From: an uncultured Clostridia bacterium | Lineage (GTDB): Bacteria; Bacillota; Clostridia; Christensenellales; Borkfalkiaceae | Direction: 5' to 3' | NCBI GenBank assembly: GCA_947624215.1 | Contig: CANQJJ010000007.1 | Coordinates: 1-56,630, forward strand | Length of the DNA: 56,630 nucleotides | Shown here: piece after piece, positions 1 to 8,210 of the stretch | How the letters are laid out: each line of letters begins with the position of its first letter | Numbering within the stretch: the stretch's first letter is position 1 | Notes under the pieces: generated by a model | Told to the model about the DNA's origin: nothing | Database searches by the model: none | The model's input: the letters and a program-made list of their open reading frames with translations, nothing else | Translations under genes and position numbers: made by a program

Positions 1-130
1 AACTGTAAAAAGACGGTTTGTCCGTTTCTTTCCAAAAAACTTTTCTTAAAATCAACACTTTTCGGGATTTCTGTTGTGGTGTTTTGGGGAAAATCGCGCT
101 AAACTATGGTCAAAGGATGCGGAATGGACT

Positions 131-778
131 ATGGCAAAGAAAATCAAGATCATAAGGTTGACGACGGAGGCGGGACACGGGGACGATTCGGCGCTCACGA
201 TGGAGGACTTCGAGGAATTTCTGTCGGCAAAGACCTACGAAGAGCAATTCGGAATTCTCTTAAAACATTCCGAAAAAAATAAAAAATTTATAGAAATAAG
301 GAGAAGAAAAATGGAAAACTACAATGCGGACTATGCAGTCAGTCAGGAAGAGATCGCCAAACAATTCGAGGAATTTTGCCATACCAAGGGCATCGTCGCA
401 AAATTCAAGGTGGCATTCGAACAAATGGGAGACAACGCCCACCGCCAACACGAGCAGGATAAGGCGAATATCCAAGCCGTCAAAAACTCCGAAGAAAACA
501 AGGAATTTCGCGAATTTCTTCACACCAAGGGGTTCAAGGCAAAGTGCCGCTTAGTTATCGAGAACATCAAGAGGGGAGCAGCGAACGCGAACATGGATAC
601 CGCCACGAAGCTCGACGAACTCCACGCAAAGGCGCAGGAAAATATCCGTGCGCACAGTGCAACACCGAACGCAAGACCCGCCGAATCCTCCGCCGAACAG
701 CTTGCCGCCGAGTTCAATGCCTTTTTGAAGGAGCGCGGACTCGACGAAAAGTACGCCGTCCAAATCGTGGAGGAATAA
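131..778 (+). CDS. Hypothetical helical repeat protein
   Basis: I do not recognise this 215-residue protein. It is charged, rich in Glu, Lys and Ala, with no signal peptide or membrane segment. It contains about four copies of a helical unit whose clearest form is FEEFCHTKGIVAK or FREFLHTKGFKAK, near residues 28, 77, 134 and 198, each followed by a Lys/Glu-rich stretch ending in ENK or similar. ATG at 131 is chosen over ATG 74 because the peptide upstream of it looks unlike the rest. A weak AAAGGA lies 13 bases upstream. The remnant of an acetyltransferase gene starts 4 bases after the stop, so the two may once have been one operon. Confidence 0.55.
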   Translation: MAKKIKIIRLTTEAGHGDDSALTMEDFEEFLSAKTYEEQFGILLKHSEKNKKFIEIRRRKMENYNADYAVSQEEIAKQFEEFCHTKGIVAKFKVAFEQMGDNAHRQHEQDKANIQAVKNSEENKEFREFLHTKGFKAKCRLVIENIKRGAANANMDTATKLDELHAKAQENIRAHSATPNARPAESSAEQLAAEFNAFLKERGLDEKYAVQIVEE

Positions 779-782
779 AGCT

Positions 783-1140
783 ATGTCCGAACTTGAAAAA
801 GCGCTTTCGGGCGAGCAGTTCGACCGCAGGGATAAAGAAGTTGCTCTTTCCAAAGTAAGGTAAAGGATATGCTCTACGAACTTCATGGCTCAAATCATCC
901 GATCCGAAAAGAGCGGAAATCATCAAAGAGCTTGTGACAGGCCATAACGAATACGTCTTTATCGAGGACGGATTTCGGTGCAGTTTCGGCAAAAACATCC
1001 GCTTTCACGGAATGGCAATGATCAATTACGATTGCACATTCCTCGACACCAATTTTATCGACATCGGGAGTTGTGCCCTGATCGGTCCCGCTTGCAAGCT
1101 CATTTGCACCAACCATTCGATCGACCCCGACGAGCGCTTA
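783..1140 (+). pseudogene. Broken maltose/galactoside-type O-acetyltransferase (5' part)
   Basis: The start MSELEKALSGEQFDRRDKEV resembles the N-terminal maltose acetyltransferase domain of the LacA/Maa family, which acetylates sugars with acetyl-CoA. The frame stops at TAA 861. Homology resumes in other frames with MLYEL and then ELVTGHNEYVFIEDGFRC and the left-handed beta-helix segment CTFLDTNFIDIGSCALIGP, up to TNHSIDPDERL near 1137. At least two frame changes are therefore present. The conserved C-terminal turn is missing here in the forward direction. It is found on the opposite strand immediately downstream. Confidence 0.75.
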
Positions 1141-1218
1141 AAAGGCGTATTTTACATGGCAGGGATTTCCGACCGCCACGACGTTTGCGGGAATATCCTT
1201 CGTGACGACCGAGCCTGT
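1141..1218 (-). pseudogene. Inverted C-terminal fragment of the acetyltransferase
   Basis: Read on the minus strand, this 78-base piece translates as TGSVVTKDIPANVVAVGNPC followed by HVKYAF. This is the standard last turn of hexapeptide-repeat acetyltransferases (usually GAGSVVTKDIPPNVVAVGNPC). It lies in the wrong orientation directly behind the forward 5' part of the same kind of gene. Homology stops abruptly upstream of the GSVV motif. A local inversion inside an already broken gene is the simplest reading. Confidence 0.7.
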
Positions 1219-1256
1219 GGTCTCTTACATCCCTCTCCGTTATATCTTGAATTGTA

Positions 1257-1500
1257 AAGCACGGGCATTGGAAGGACGTCGGCGTTCGTTTGGAAGGAGA
1301 AGCGGTGAACGAACTTACGCGGCGGTTTCTCATCGACTACGATCAGAACGTCAAAAAGCCGACGGACATCTTTGAGAGCTATTACGGGCATACCATGTCT
1401 GAGGGGGAGGGCTACTGCATCCCGTTCGGCGACGGTCCCAAGCCCATCTATGACAAGCAGGTCTCCAAGACGGCGATCATGAATTTACTCGGCGGCGGGA
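1257..1500 (+). pseudogene. cls: Cardiolipin synthase fragment
   Basis: The frame reads KHGHWKDVGVRLEGEAVNEL and, further on, SEGEGYCIPFGDGPKPIYDK then KTAIMNLLG. This matches the centre of clostridial cardiolipin synthases (phospholipase D family), between the first HKD motif region and the second half, where HWKD.GV.L.G.AV and PFGDSP are conserved. Neither HKD catalytic motif is present and there is no start, so this is a remnant of about 80 codons out of roughly 500. A rho-independent hairpin lies just after it. Confidence 0.75.
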
Positions 1501-1511
1501 ACTCCCATCAA

Positions 1512-1544
1512 CAAAAAAACAGCGGGCTTCCCCGCTGTTTTTTC
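1512..1544. terminator. Bidirectional rho-independent terminator
   Basis: The stem AAAACAGCGGG / CCCGCTGTTTT has a CTTC loop, flanked by an A run on the left and a T run on the right. It can stop transcripts from both sides: the remnants to the left and the minus-strand reductase to the right. Confidence 0.85.
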
Positions 1545-1591
1545 GTATCCGTTCCTATGGTTTATATTTTTATGAAAACCATGAACCGCAC

Positions 1592-2707
1592 TCAATCCAT
1601 GTAATCTTGAAAACTGTTTTCGAGCTGCGTTTTGACGGCCTCTCTGAGAGCGGCAGTCACATCAAACGCGCCGCCGATCTTCGCCGTCTCTTTGGACCAA
1701 TCCCCCTTTCAAAGGCGAGATCGTAGGCCGAACGGAAACTTTTATAGTAATTGAGTTCCGCGCTGAAATAGGGGTCGGGCTGGATGAACATGCTGTTATA
1801 CGCCCTGATGATGCCCGAGATCGGGACGCCGTAATCGTTCTCGTCCAACGCCTCCCAATTGTCGCACCGATACTTCCACGTCTTTTGGAACGCAGCTTTG
1901 ACCGCGTTCAGGGCGCGCTCTTCTACGTCGCTCAATGTCTTGAATTCCTGCATATAGCCCGTATTTTCTTCGACCTGGGAAAGGTTGCTCATGCCCGAGA
2001 GGACGACGAGTACGCCCTCGTGCGATGCGGCAAACCGAATGGCATAGCTTGCGGGGGAAGCGTCCCCATCAATGTCTTTGAGGAGATGCTCCGCGCCCGA
2101 CGGCACACGGGCAAGCGCGCCGCCCTTGACGGGTTCCATGACGATAACTTGCTTCCCGTGTTTGCGGATGACCTCGTAGCACTTTTTCGACTGAATGAAT
2201 GGCTCTTCCCAATCGTAGTAGTTCAAAACGATCTGCACGGCGTCCACCTCGGGGTGCTCGGTGAGAATTCGATCGAGATGTTCGGCGTCGTCGTGATAAG
2301 AGAAGGCAATGTGTCTGATTTTTCCCTGTTCTTTCCATTTTTTCATAAAATCGAACAGGTGGCAGGCCTTCACCTCTTTGCGGTAAAGATAGCGGTTGAG
2401 GTTGTGTAAGAGGTAGTAGTCAAAGTATTCCACCCCGCACTTTTCAAGCTGTTCGTTGAAGATCTCTTCCACTCTGTTCTCCGCGGGCATTTGGAATGTC
2501 TCTCGGATGACGCTTGACAAGGGCTTCGCGGATCGCCGTCTCGGACGCGCCGTTGTGGTAGACATAGGAGGTATCGAAATAGGTAAATCCCCGCCCAAGA
2601 AAGAGGTCTACCATTTCTTTGAATTCTTCCATGTCGATATCGGCCCCGTTCGCACTTTTCTGCGGCAGCCGCATGAGCCCGAATCCCAATTTTTTGATTT
2701 CATTCAT
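1592..2707 (-). pseudogene. Aldo/keto reductase, two frameshifts
   Basis: The NADPH-dependent aldo/keto reductase fold is clear: MNEIKKLGFGLMRLPQ, the FDTSYVYHNGASE segment with the catalytic Tyr, then EQLEKCGVEYFDYYLLHNLN, VMEPVKGGALA and VLSGMSNLSQVEENTGY. The frame breaks near 2500 after ALVKRHPR, where about ten residues also seem to be missing, and again near 1705 at a run of C. After the second shift the frame continues as DWSKETAKIGGAFDVTAALR to a stop at 1592. The cysteine-rich tail usual for this subfamily is absent. The start overlaps the end of the TetR gene by 8 bases. Assembly error is possible but would have to occur twice. Confidence 0.75.
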
Positions 2708-3329
2708 CGTCGTTTTCTCCTTTTAAGTACGGCCGCATCATTGCGGGCAGGAACATCGTGCAAAACGTCTTGGTGCGCTCCTCATAGCTATACGCGCCGC
2801 CCGCCATATCCCAACAGAGCATTTCGCCGTAAATGACGTCCGTGAGCGCGTCTGCAAGCGCGTCGATCGGCGTATCCTCTCTGAGTTCGCCCCGCTCGAT
2901 GCCGATTTGCAGCATCCCCCTCATGGAATCGTTGTCCATGCGGAGTTTTTCCCTGTCGTAGGGACTGCCCACGAGGTCGGGGTCTACGGTGTTGCGCACC
3001 CATTCCTGGCAGAGTTTGAGTCCGTCCCGTTCGATATGACCCGAAAAAGTGACCATGTAGAAGGTCAGCCGGTCCATAAACGGTCCGTCGTAGTTTTGCG
3101 CCTTTTCGTAGATCTCACGAAACATATCATGGCTTATCGCAAAAACCACGTCCTCTTTGCGCTTGAAGTAGGTATAAAACGTCCCGTTGGAAACGCCGCA
3201 CGCCTTCGTGATCTCCTCGATGGAAGTATTCACAAGTCCCTTTTCGCGGATGATGTCCTTTGCCGTCTCCAAAAGTTTCCTCTTTGTCTCCAAAGCGGCA
3301 AGTTTTCTGTTCGTCATTTTTTCAGACAT
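2700..3329 (-). CDS. TetR/AcrR family transcriptional regulator
   Basis: This is a 209-residue repressor. The N-terminal helix-turn-helix is typical: RKLLETAKDIIREKGLVNTS, then IEEITKACGVSNGTFYTYFK at about residues 37-56. The C-terminal ligand domain (about 70-200) is not diagnostic of a ligand. The start is preceded by GGAGG. The gene lies 45 bases after the ECF S-component gene and overlaps the reductase gene by 8 bases, so these form one minus-strand operon. A palindrome over the promoter near 4186-4210 is a likely autoregulatory operator. Confidence 0.85.
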   Translation of the reverse strand: MSEKMTNRKLAALETKRKLLETAKDIIREKGLVNTSIEEITKACGVSNGTFYTYFKRKEDVVFAISHDMFREIYEKAQNYDGPFMDRLTFYMVTFSGHIERDGLKLCQEWVRNTVDPDLVGSPYDREKLRMDNDSMRGMLQIGIERGELREDTPIDALADALTDVIYGEMLCWDMAGGAYSYEERTKTFCTMFLPAMMRPYLKGENDDE

Positions 3330-3374
3330 ATGTCCTCCGTTTTCCTGCGTTGTCCTGTTTCCGCCATGCGCGCC

Positions 3375-3953
3375 TTATTCCCCGTCTTTTATGAGGAGCA
3401 GACGAAGTCCCATGACGACGAAGGGGACGAGGACGGCCTGCAAAACCATGCCCAAAAGTCCCGTCTGGATCTGCGACCAAACCGTCGCCGCCGAGAGAGG
3501 GGAGATGGTTTGGAACATTGCCGCAACGGCGAGGAAGGTGAGCCTGCCTGCGACCTGCGCAAGGAGTACTGCGGGGAATGCCATCCAGCCGTTCTCCGCG
3601 ATCTTGCGCGAAAAGAGTCCTGAAACGGCTCCAAATACCGCGAGCTCCACGATCATATACGGCAGACGTGCCGCGGCGGGCATGGGGTCGCCGGCAAGCG
3701 CGGTGATCGCAAAGCTGATGGCGGGGGAGAGGATCCCAACGCCCAGGCCCCATTTCCAGCCGAGAAGACATCCGCCGAGAAGAATGGGCAGATACATGGG
3801 CAGCCACTGCATCCCGCCGGGCGCGCCGAGGGCGAGATGCACGAGCTGTGGAAGCACCACCGCGAGCGCGACAATGCCAAGCGAGACAAGCGTTTTCACC
3901 GTGATCTTTACGCGGAGAGCCACGCCGTGACGTGAAAGAACTTGTTCGATCAT
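3375..3953 (-). CDS. ECF-type transporter S component, substrate unknown
   Basis: This 192-residue protein is very hydrophobic, with about six membrane helices, for example KTLVSLGIVALAVVLPQLVH, YLPILLGGCLLGWKWGLGVG and VLLAQVAGRLTFLAVAAMF. Length and topology fit the substrate-binding S subunit of energy-coupling-factor vitamin transporters, with the conserved small-residue and Trp pattern around the first helix pairs. The matching EcfA/EcfT genes are not in the window, so it would use a shared group II module. A strong ribosome site (GGAGGT) precedes ATG 3953. No riboswitch was seen upstream. The substrate cannot be assigned. Confidence 0.7.
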   Translation of the reverse strand: MIEQVLSRHGVALRVKITVKTLVSLGIVALAVVLPQLVHLALGAPGGMQWLPMYLPILLGGCLLGWKWGLGVGILSPAISFAITALAGDPMPAAARLPYMIVELAVFGAVSGLFSRKIAENGWMAFPAVLLAQVAGRLTFLAVAAMFQTISPLSAATVWSQIQTGLLGMVLQAVLVPFVVMGLRLLLIKDGE

Positions 3954-3972
3954 TAGATATTACCTCCGATTT

Positions 3973-4148
3973 TTATTTACATTTTTTTATTATGCTATTA
4001 CAGGCACATTCAAGTCCGGTTTTTTTGATCGAGCCGCCGCCGTAGACGAGAAGCACTCTTTGTACTTTTTGAGTTCCGCACCGAGAGATTTCAGTTGGTC
4101 TTTTCCGAAATAAACCTTTGTGGTGTTTTGAAAAACAAAATCGTTCAT
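3973..4148 (-). pseudogene. Iron-dependent alcohol dehydrogenase, N-terminal stub
   Basis: MNDFVFQNTTKVYFGKDQ is the start of NADH-dependent butanol dehydrogenase (BdhA-type, iron alcohol dehydrogenase family). After a frameshift near KYKECF the other frame continues with LVYGGGSIKKTGL, the conserved nucleotide-binding loop. The reading frame then ends after about 55 codons of a family normally near 390 long. It has a good ribosome site (GGAGA) and promoter. It is therefore likely to be the transcribed leader of the ECF-TetR operon, even though it is dead as an enzyme. Confidence 0.8.
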
Positions 4149-4175
4149 TTTACGGTCTCCTTTTGGTTTTATTTT

Positions 4176-4210
4176 ATTGTACCACATTCGTTGAATGAAA
4201 GTCAATGAAT
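4176..4210 (-). promoter_or_regulatory. Promoter with overlapping TetR-type operator
   Basis: On the minus strand, TTGACT (4205-4200) and TACAAT (4181-4176) are 18 bases apart. Across the -35 lies an inverted repeat of form ATTCnTTGA-N7-TCAAnGAAT (4186-4210). Position and symmetry suit binding of the TetR-family protein encoded in the same transcription unit. The regulator link is inference. Confidence 0.65.
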
Positions 4211-4338
4211 TTCAATCATTAAAATAAAAAAATTTCGGACGGCCTCTTTTTAAGATAAGAAGCGTCCGAAACGGAGCGAGTAGGGGATGGATCATGCAGG
4301 GGTAGTATACAGTATAAAGGAATACTTTTCCGGGTCGT

Positions 4339-5838
4339 TTAAGGTTTCTTATGTTTGCGTTTGCGGACGGCGACGATGACGGCGATAACGCAGGCGAGCA
4401 CAAGAATGACGGGGACGGCCACCATGATGATGCCGAAGGGGAAGGTGTTGAAGAGGGCGGAGAGGCTGTCTGTCCAATCGGGGCCGTCGGGAGCTTCCGC
4501 AGTCGAGAGCGTGAATTGCAATTCGCTTTCCGGAAGGCTGCTTGCAGACATGGTATAGCCGTTTTCCGTCTTTGTAAACCCTTCGAGGCTGCTTTGGATC
4601 AGAAAGTAGGGCGTATTGATCTCGATTTTTAGCTCGCCGAAACTCTTCCAGGTCTTCGCGGGGGAGAGGAAATAGGTGTAATTGTAGACGGCGGGCGTCC
4701 AGCTGAGGTCGATGTAGGGGTAGAGGGGCGCGGTCACGCTGTTAATGACGCGGGCCCCCGGGGCAAAGACGATCTCGTATTCATACCACCGCATGAGCGC
4801 TCTGTATAAATTGTGCCCTGTATACGGAAGGGTGAAGACGGAGGCGTCCCTGTCGCAGGCGCGTCTGAACTCGGCCACGGCGGCGTTGTACCAATCCACC
4901 TCCGAGACGGCCCCCGCCTCGTCCCGCCAGCCGAGCACAAGTTCTCCGAAGGTCATAGTGCGCGTCTCTTTCAAAGCCATGCTGCCTGCGATCTGCTCGC
5001 GGTCGTTCATCGCGCCGTTCTCATAAAACTTCCACGCGGGCACGAAGGGCTCCCCGATCACATAGAGCGAGACGCTCGTGGCGGCGTCCGCCCCGTATCG
5101 CATTGTCCCGTCCGAAAGCCTGCGGCCCGAATTGTTTTGCGGGAAATATAGCACGGTCTTCCCATTCAGATCGGGCACGTCGAAGGCGACTGTTACCGCT
5201 TGGTAGCTCTGAAAATCTACGCCGCTGACCTTGTAGCAATACTCGGTCACGGGGAGGTTGGGGGAGAAGAAGCTGTCCGAGACGAAATCGTCATGCACGG
5301 CGCCGAGGTCCCGCTGCACGTCAAACTGTTCATACTCATAGGAGAGGGTGTGGCGGATGCGCGTCGGCGCCTTCTCCCCGTCCACGAGGATCTCATACTT
5401 TGCGGTATCGTCGGGCGCCACGGGGTTCCCCGCCTCGTCGTAGTAGGAGTCGGCATAGTCGGGCAGGCGGCCGAAGGGGAAGAGGAGCTTGGAGGTCACC
5501 GTGTACTCCGAGGGATTATAGAAGGTGTACTGCGCGGTGACTTTGCCGTCATAAGCGAGGAATTGTTCGGCGGATCGATAATGATTTGAGGGAAAACTTC
5601 CGAGCTCGAGCGTGAGCAGTTCCTTTTCGATGACGATGGGGCTCTCGGCATCTGCGGGCATCGCACCCGTCGCGCTCACGCCGCTGAAGTGGGACTGCGC
5701 GGAGTTTGCAAAAGCGGGAACAGGCCCCGCCGCAAGCGTTGAGCAAAAAGCGGCCGCCGCATATAGCACCGCCGCGCCCGCCACCATGCCCGCCATGGAG
5801 GCCTTTCGTTTCATTTTTTTGGAAATTTTTCGGAACAT
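4339..5838 (-). CDS. Secreted protein anchored by a C-terminal membrane helix
   Basis: I do not recognise a named family in this 499-residue protein. It has a basic N-terminus and a signal peptide (AGMVAGAAVLYAAAAFCSTL, cleavage probably after FA near residue 44). A long extracellular, Tyr- and Asp-rich region follows. Near the C-terminus a single membrane helix (about 467-490, IIMVAVPVILVLACVIAVIV) is followed by a basic RKRKHKK stop-transfer tail. The extracellular part suggests beta-sandwich domains (repeated short polar/aromatic strands such as KVTAQYTFYNPSEYTVTSKL). The gene is alone, with a promoter at 5868-5896 and a GGAGGTGG ribosome site. Confidence 0.75.
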   Translation of the reverse strand: MFRKISKKMKRKASMAGMVAGAAVLYAAAAFCSTLAAGPVPAFANSAQSHFSGVSATGAMPADAESPIVIEKELLTLELGSFPSNHYRSAEQFLAYDGKVTAQYTFYNPSEYTVTSKLLFPFGRLPDYADSYYDEAGNPVAPDDTAKYEILVDGEKAPTRIRHTLSYEYEQFDVQRDLGAVHDDFVSDSFFSPNLPVTEYCYKVSGVDFQSYQAVTVAFDVPDLNGKTVLYFPQNNSGRRLSDGTMRYGADAATSVSLYVIGEPFVPAWKFYENGAMNDREQIAGSMALKETRTMTFGELVLGWRDEAGAVSEVDWYNAAVAEFRRACDRDASVFTLPYTGHNLYRALMRWYEYEIVFAPGARVINSVTAPLYPYIDLSWTPAVYNYTYFLSPAKTWKSFGELKIEINTPYFLIQSSLEGFTKTENGYTMSASSLPESELQFTLSTAEAPDGPDWTDSLSALFNTFPFGIIMVAVPVILVLACVIAVIVAVRKRKHKKP

Positions 5839-5867
5839 TTTCCACCTCCGACGCAGATCTTAAATTC

Positions 5868-5896
5868 ATTGTAACACAGCTCCTCCGCAAAGTCAA
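5868..5896 (-). promoter_or_regulatory. Sigma-A promoter of the anchored surface protein
   Basis: On the minus strand, TTGACT (5896-5891), a 17-base spacer and TACAAT (5873-5868) lie about 30 bases ahead of the start codon, with GGAGGTGG between. Confidence 0.7.
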
Positions 5897-6004
5897 GGGT
5901 TTCTTGCCATTTCCAAAGCCATTCCTTATCTGCTCCATGAGCGGCGGAGCGGCGCGTGTCCCTCCATAGGGAAGGGGAGTGGGGGCGGCACTCGGATGTG
6001 TGTT

Positions 6005-7060
6005 TTATTGATTTCCTTTCTTTTTATTACAGGGCCCGCAAAGGAGCTCAGCATTGGAGAGTACTGTCCTGCCGCCCTTCGACCATGGATCGACGTGGTC
6101 CATTTGCAGTTCTTCGGCATAAAACCATTTTTGGCACGCCTTGCATTGATATTTCCCTTCCCTGCATTCCCGAAGCCTGAGCAGTTCGCGCTTATCGTCG
6201 ATCGTAAACAGCCGTTTATCGTCTACACTGATACCGTTTACAATTGCTTGTATGATATCTTCTATCTCTTTCCGTTTGTCTGTGATCTTGCAATCGTTAC
6301 TTTTCAAATACCGCTTGATTTTGGCATTGATCTCGCTCTTGTGCTCTTTCCAGATCGCGGCATCCGGTAAATATTTTATGGACAATGCAAAATAAATATC
6401 AAGTTGCCCGTAGTCATCGAAAATATCCTTGATGAATTTGATATACTTCATGACCAATCTCTGGTCGGTTACAAATGCAGTATTTTGTTGGGTTTCCACA
6501 TAGTCACGGATATCCTTCTCTCCTTTCAGTTGACACAGAAATTTCAACACGCGCATTTGATTCTTCCCGCGGCTGTTGGGGCCGAGAACTTTGCCTGCGA
6601 CCCGATCTCGGCTTACATAGCTTGTGAGCCCGCGCAGATATTCCCCGTGATAAAGGCCGTTCAAAACTTCATAGGGAGAGAGTGGAACGCCGAGCGTATT
6701 GATCCTGTTGAAGATCTCTCTTTTCAGTTCTTTTGACCCGCTGCATATCATGACAGAGAGCTCGGTATCCAGCAATTTTTTTTGTAGATCGGGGTCTGTC
6801 TGTTTCCATAATTTGCCGTAATATTCCAAATCATTTTCGATGAATTTTTTTATGGCTTCGATGCGCTGTTTCCCATCCAAAACTTCCAATTTGTCCTCTT
6901 CATTTTTCCATAGATAGAAGGCAGGAAGAGGGACATCGTTCATGATGCTGTCCACAACAAGCGTCTGCTTTTCACGGTTATAGATAATTTCTCTCTGCAA
7001 TTCAATGTCACTGATGATGACTCCGTTGCGGATCTTTTCATAGAGTTCCCCGATCTTCAT
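6005..7060 (-). CDS. DUF262 protein with C-terminal HNH nuclease
   Basis: 351 residues. The N-terminal DUF262 domain (ParB/GmrS-like) carries the signature LEVLDGKQRIEAI near residues 57-69 and the early element SDIELQREIIYNREKQ. In GmrSD- and SspE-type proteins this domain binds or hydrolyses nucleotide to control cleavage. The C-terminus is a classical HNH finger: CKACQ, then QMDHVDPWSKGG and LLCGPCNKKKG (about 305-350). ATG 7060 has an AAGGAGGTG ribosome site and overlaps the upstream methyltransferase gene by 23 bases, so the two are co-translated. The pair resembles a restriction-modification or defence cassette, with this protein as the nuclease. The region is more AT-rich than its neighbours, which suggests transfer. 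Confidence 0.85.
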   Translation of the reverse strand: MKIGELYEKIRNGVIISDIELQREIIYNREKQTLVVDSIMNDVPLPAFYLWKNEEDKLEVLDGKQRIEAIKKFIENDLEYYGKLWKQTDPDLQKKLLDTELSVMICSGSKELKREIFNRINTLGVPLSPYEVLNGLYHGEYLRGLTSYVSRDRVAGKVLGPNSRGKNQMRVLKFLCQLKGEKDIRDYVETQQNTAFVTDQRLVMKYIKFIKDIFDDYGQLDIYFALSIKYLPDAAIWKEHKSEINAKIKRYLKSNDCKITDKRKEIEDIIQAIVNGISVDDKRLFTIDDKRELLRLRECREGKYQCKACQKWFYAEELQMDHVDPWSKGGRTVLSNAELLCGPCNKKKGNQ

Positions 7061-8051
7061 CGTGATACACCTCCTTGTTTTTGATAATGATCCTCTCAAA
7101 GGGTGCTTTATAGGGTTTCCCGTTTTTTTCAATCCATAGTGTCGCTTTGTCACCCTTAAAGCGGATCGTCTTTTCGATCTGTACCCCCTTGCCGATGATT
7201 TCAAATTGCTCGGGATTATATTTACTTAAAAAACTGATCGGAACGCCCATGTGTCCTTCGTAGTCGTATGGGATCAAGGTGGCTCTGGAAACATCGATTC
7301 CATTGTAATTATAGTATTTGGGATATTTATCGGGGGAATATTGCTCGGTCAGCGTCATTTTATCGTGACGGTAGCTTACATCTAAATTCGTATACCATTT
7401 GCATGCGCGCGGTACGGATCCTTCGGGGGCATTTGATAAAACCTTAGTCCCGTCAGATAATAGAAACCCCGAAAGCTGCTTGGCGTACCCGAGCCACATC
7501 TCATTGTGCATGATATGGCCGAATACATCTTTGTAAGAAAGAGCTGTCAGCGGTCCTATTACCAAAAATTTCATGCTGTTTAGAAACATCGTGTTTATAA
7601 AATCCACAAACAGGCTGAACGGCGGGTTTGTGATGACTAAATTATACTTGCTGTAATCAATGTCTTGAAATTTGACTCCTTCGCCTGTTTTCGGATCGTA
7701 TCCGCTCACCGATATGGATCGGATCCCGTAGGCATCGGCGTGGGCGATCAAGAATTTAACGAAATTGCATTTTACCAGCTTCAAGTCTTTTTCGAATTTT
7801 TCGGCGGAAGCGGATATATCTACCTCTTTCACGTAATTTCCGGCCGAAAGCAGATCGGATGGGGGAACATAATCCCCGTTGTTATATACGATCTCTTCGG
7901 ACAAGCTCTCGTCCCAATCACAAGGACATAGTATCCGCTTTCCTTGCAGTTGCGCCTTATATAACGGCACTTCTGCGGCAATGTCTTCATACAACGTATA
8001 GAACTCATCGTTCTTTTTTTCGTATGCTTTGAGAAATTTTTCCTTTGCCAT
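7038..8051 (-). CDS. EcoRI-family adenine-specific DNA methyltransferase
   Basis: 337 residues. The start AKEKFLKAYEKKNDEFYTLY and the segment GKRILCPCDWDESL match the EcoRI methylase family (PF13651), which transfers a methyl group from AdoMet to N6 of adenine. The catalytic motif IV is intact: LVITNPPFSLFVDF. ATG 8051 is preferred because AAGGAG lies 7 bases before it; ATG 8057 would be only one base from that site. It overlaps the DUF262-HNH gene downstream and is divergent from an XRE regulator. It probably protects host DNA from the co-encoded nuclease. The target sequence cannot be read from the protein. Confidence 0.88.
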   Translation of the reverse strand: MAKEKFLKAYEKKNDEFYTLYEDIAAEVPLYKAQLQGKRILCPCDWDESLSEEIVYNNGDYVPPSDLLSAGNYVKEVDISASAEKFEKDLKLVKCNFVKFLIAHADAYGIRSISVSGYDPKTGEGVKFQDIDYSKYNLVITNPPFSLFVDFINTMFLNSMKFLVIGPLTALSYKDVFGHIMHNEMWLGYAKQLSGFLLSDGTKVLSNAPEGSVPRACKWYTNLDVSYRHDKMTLTEQYSPDKYPKYYNYNGIDVSRATLIPYDYEGHMGVPISFLSKYNPEQFEIIGKGVQIEKTIRFKGDKATLWIEKNGKPYKAPFERIIIKNKEVYHDEDRGTL

Positions 8052-8070
8052 GATCATACTCCTTTTTATG

Positions 8071-8099
8071 ATTATAGCAAAAGATGACATGAAAGGCAA
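8071..8099 (-). promoter_or_regulatory. Promoter of the methyltransferase-nuclease operon
   Basis: On the minus strand, TTGCCT (8099-8094), a 17-base spacer and a perfect TATAAT (8076-8071) precede the methyltransferase start by about 20 bases. Confidence 0.75.
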
Positions 8100-8104
8100 T
8101 CAAA

Positions 8105-8120
8105 TGCACATATAAGTGCA
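8105..8120. promoter_or_regulatory. Inverted repeat, probable controller operator 1
   Basis: TGCAC-ATATAA-GTGCA is a perfect 5-bp-arm palindrome. It sits just upstream of the -35 box of the methyltransferase promoter in the divergent intergenic region. Binding by the adjacent XRE protein is inferred from position. Confidence 0.55.
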
Positions 8121-8136
8121 ATATTTATTTCATATC

Positions 8137-8158
8137 ATGTAATTTTTACAAGTTACAT
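8137..8158. promoter_or_regulatory. Inverted repeat, probable controller operator 2
   Basis: ATGTAA-N10-TTACAT is a perfect 6-bp-arm palindrome containing the inner repeat GTAATTTTTAC. It lies where the -35 region of the XRE gene should be; the -10 TATAAT is at 8185-8190. C proteins of restriction systems bind paired palindromes in this arrangement. Confidence 0.55.
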
Positions 8159-8210
8159 AAATCCATCTCTGTTATCGCAATCTATATAATTATGGTAGAG
8201 AGGTAGATAT

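Noticed and set aside
783..1260. A functional acetyltransferase gene
   Set aside because: An early stop, frame changes and the inverted tail make a working product impossible from this sequence.
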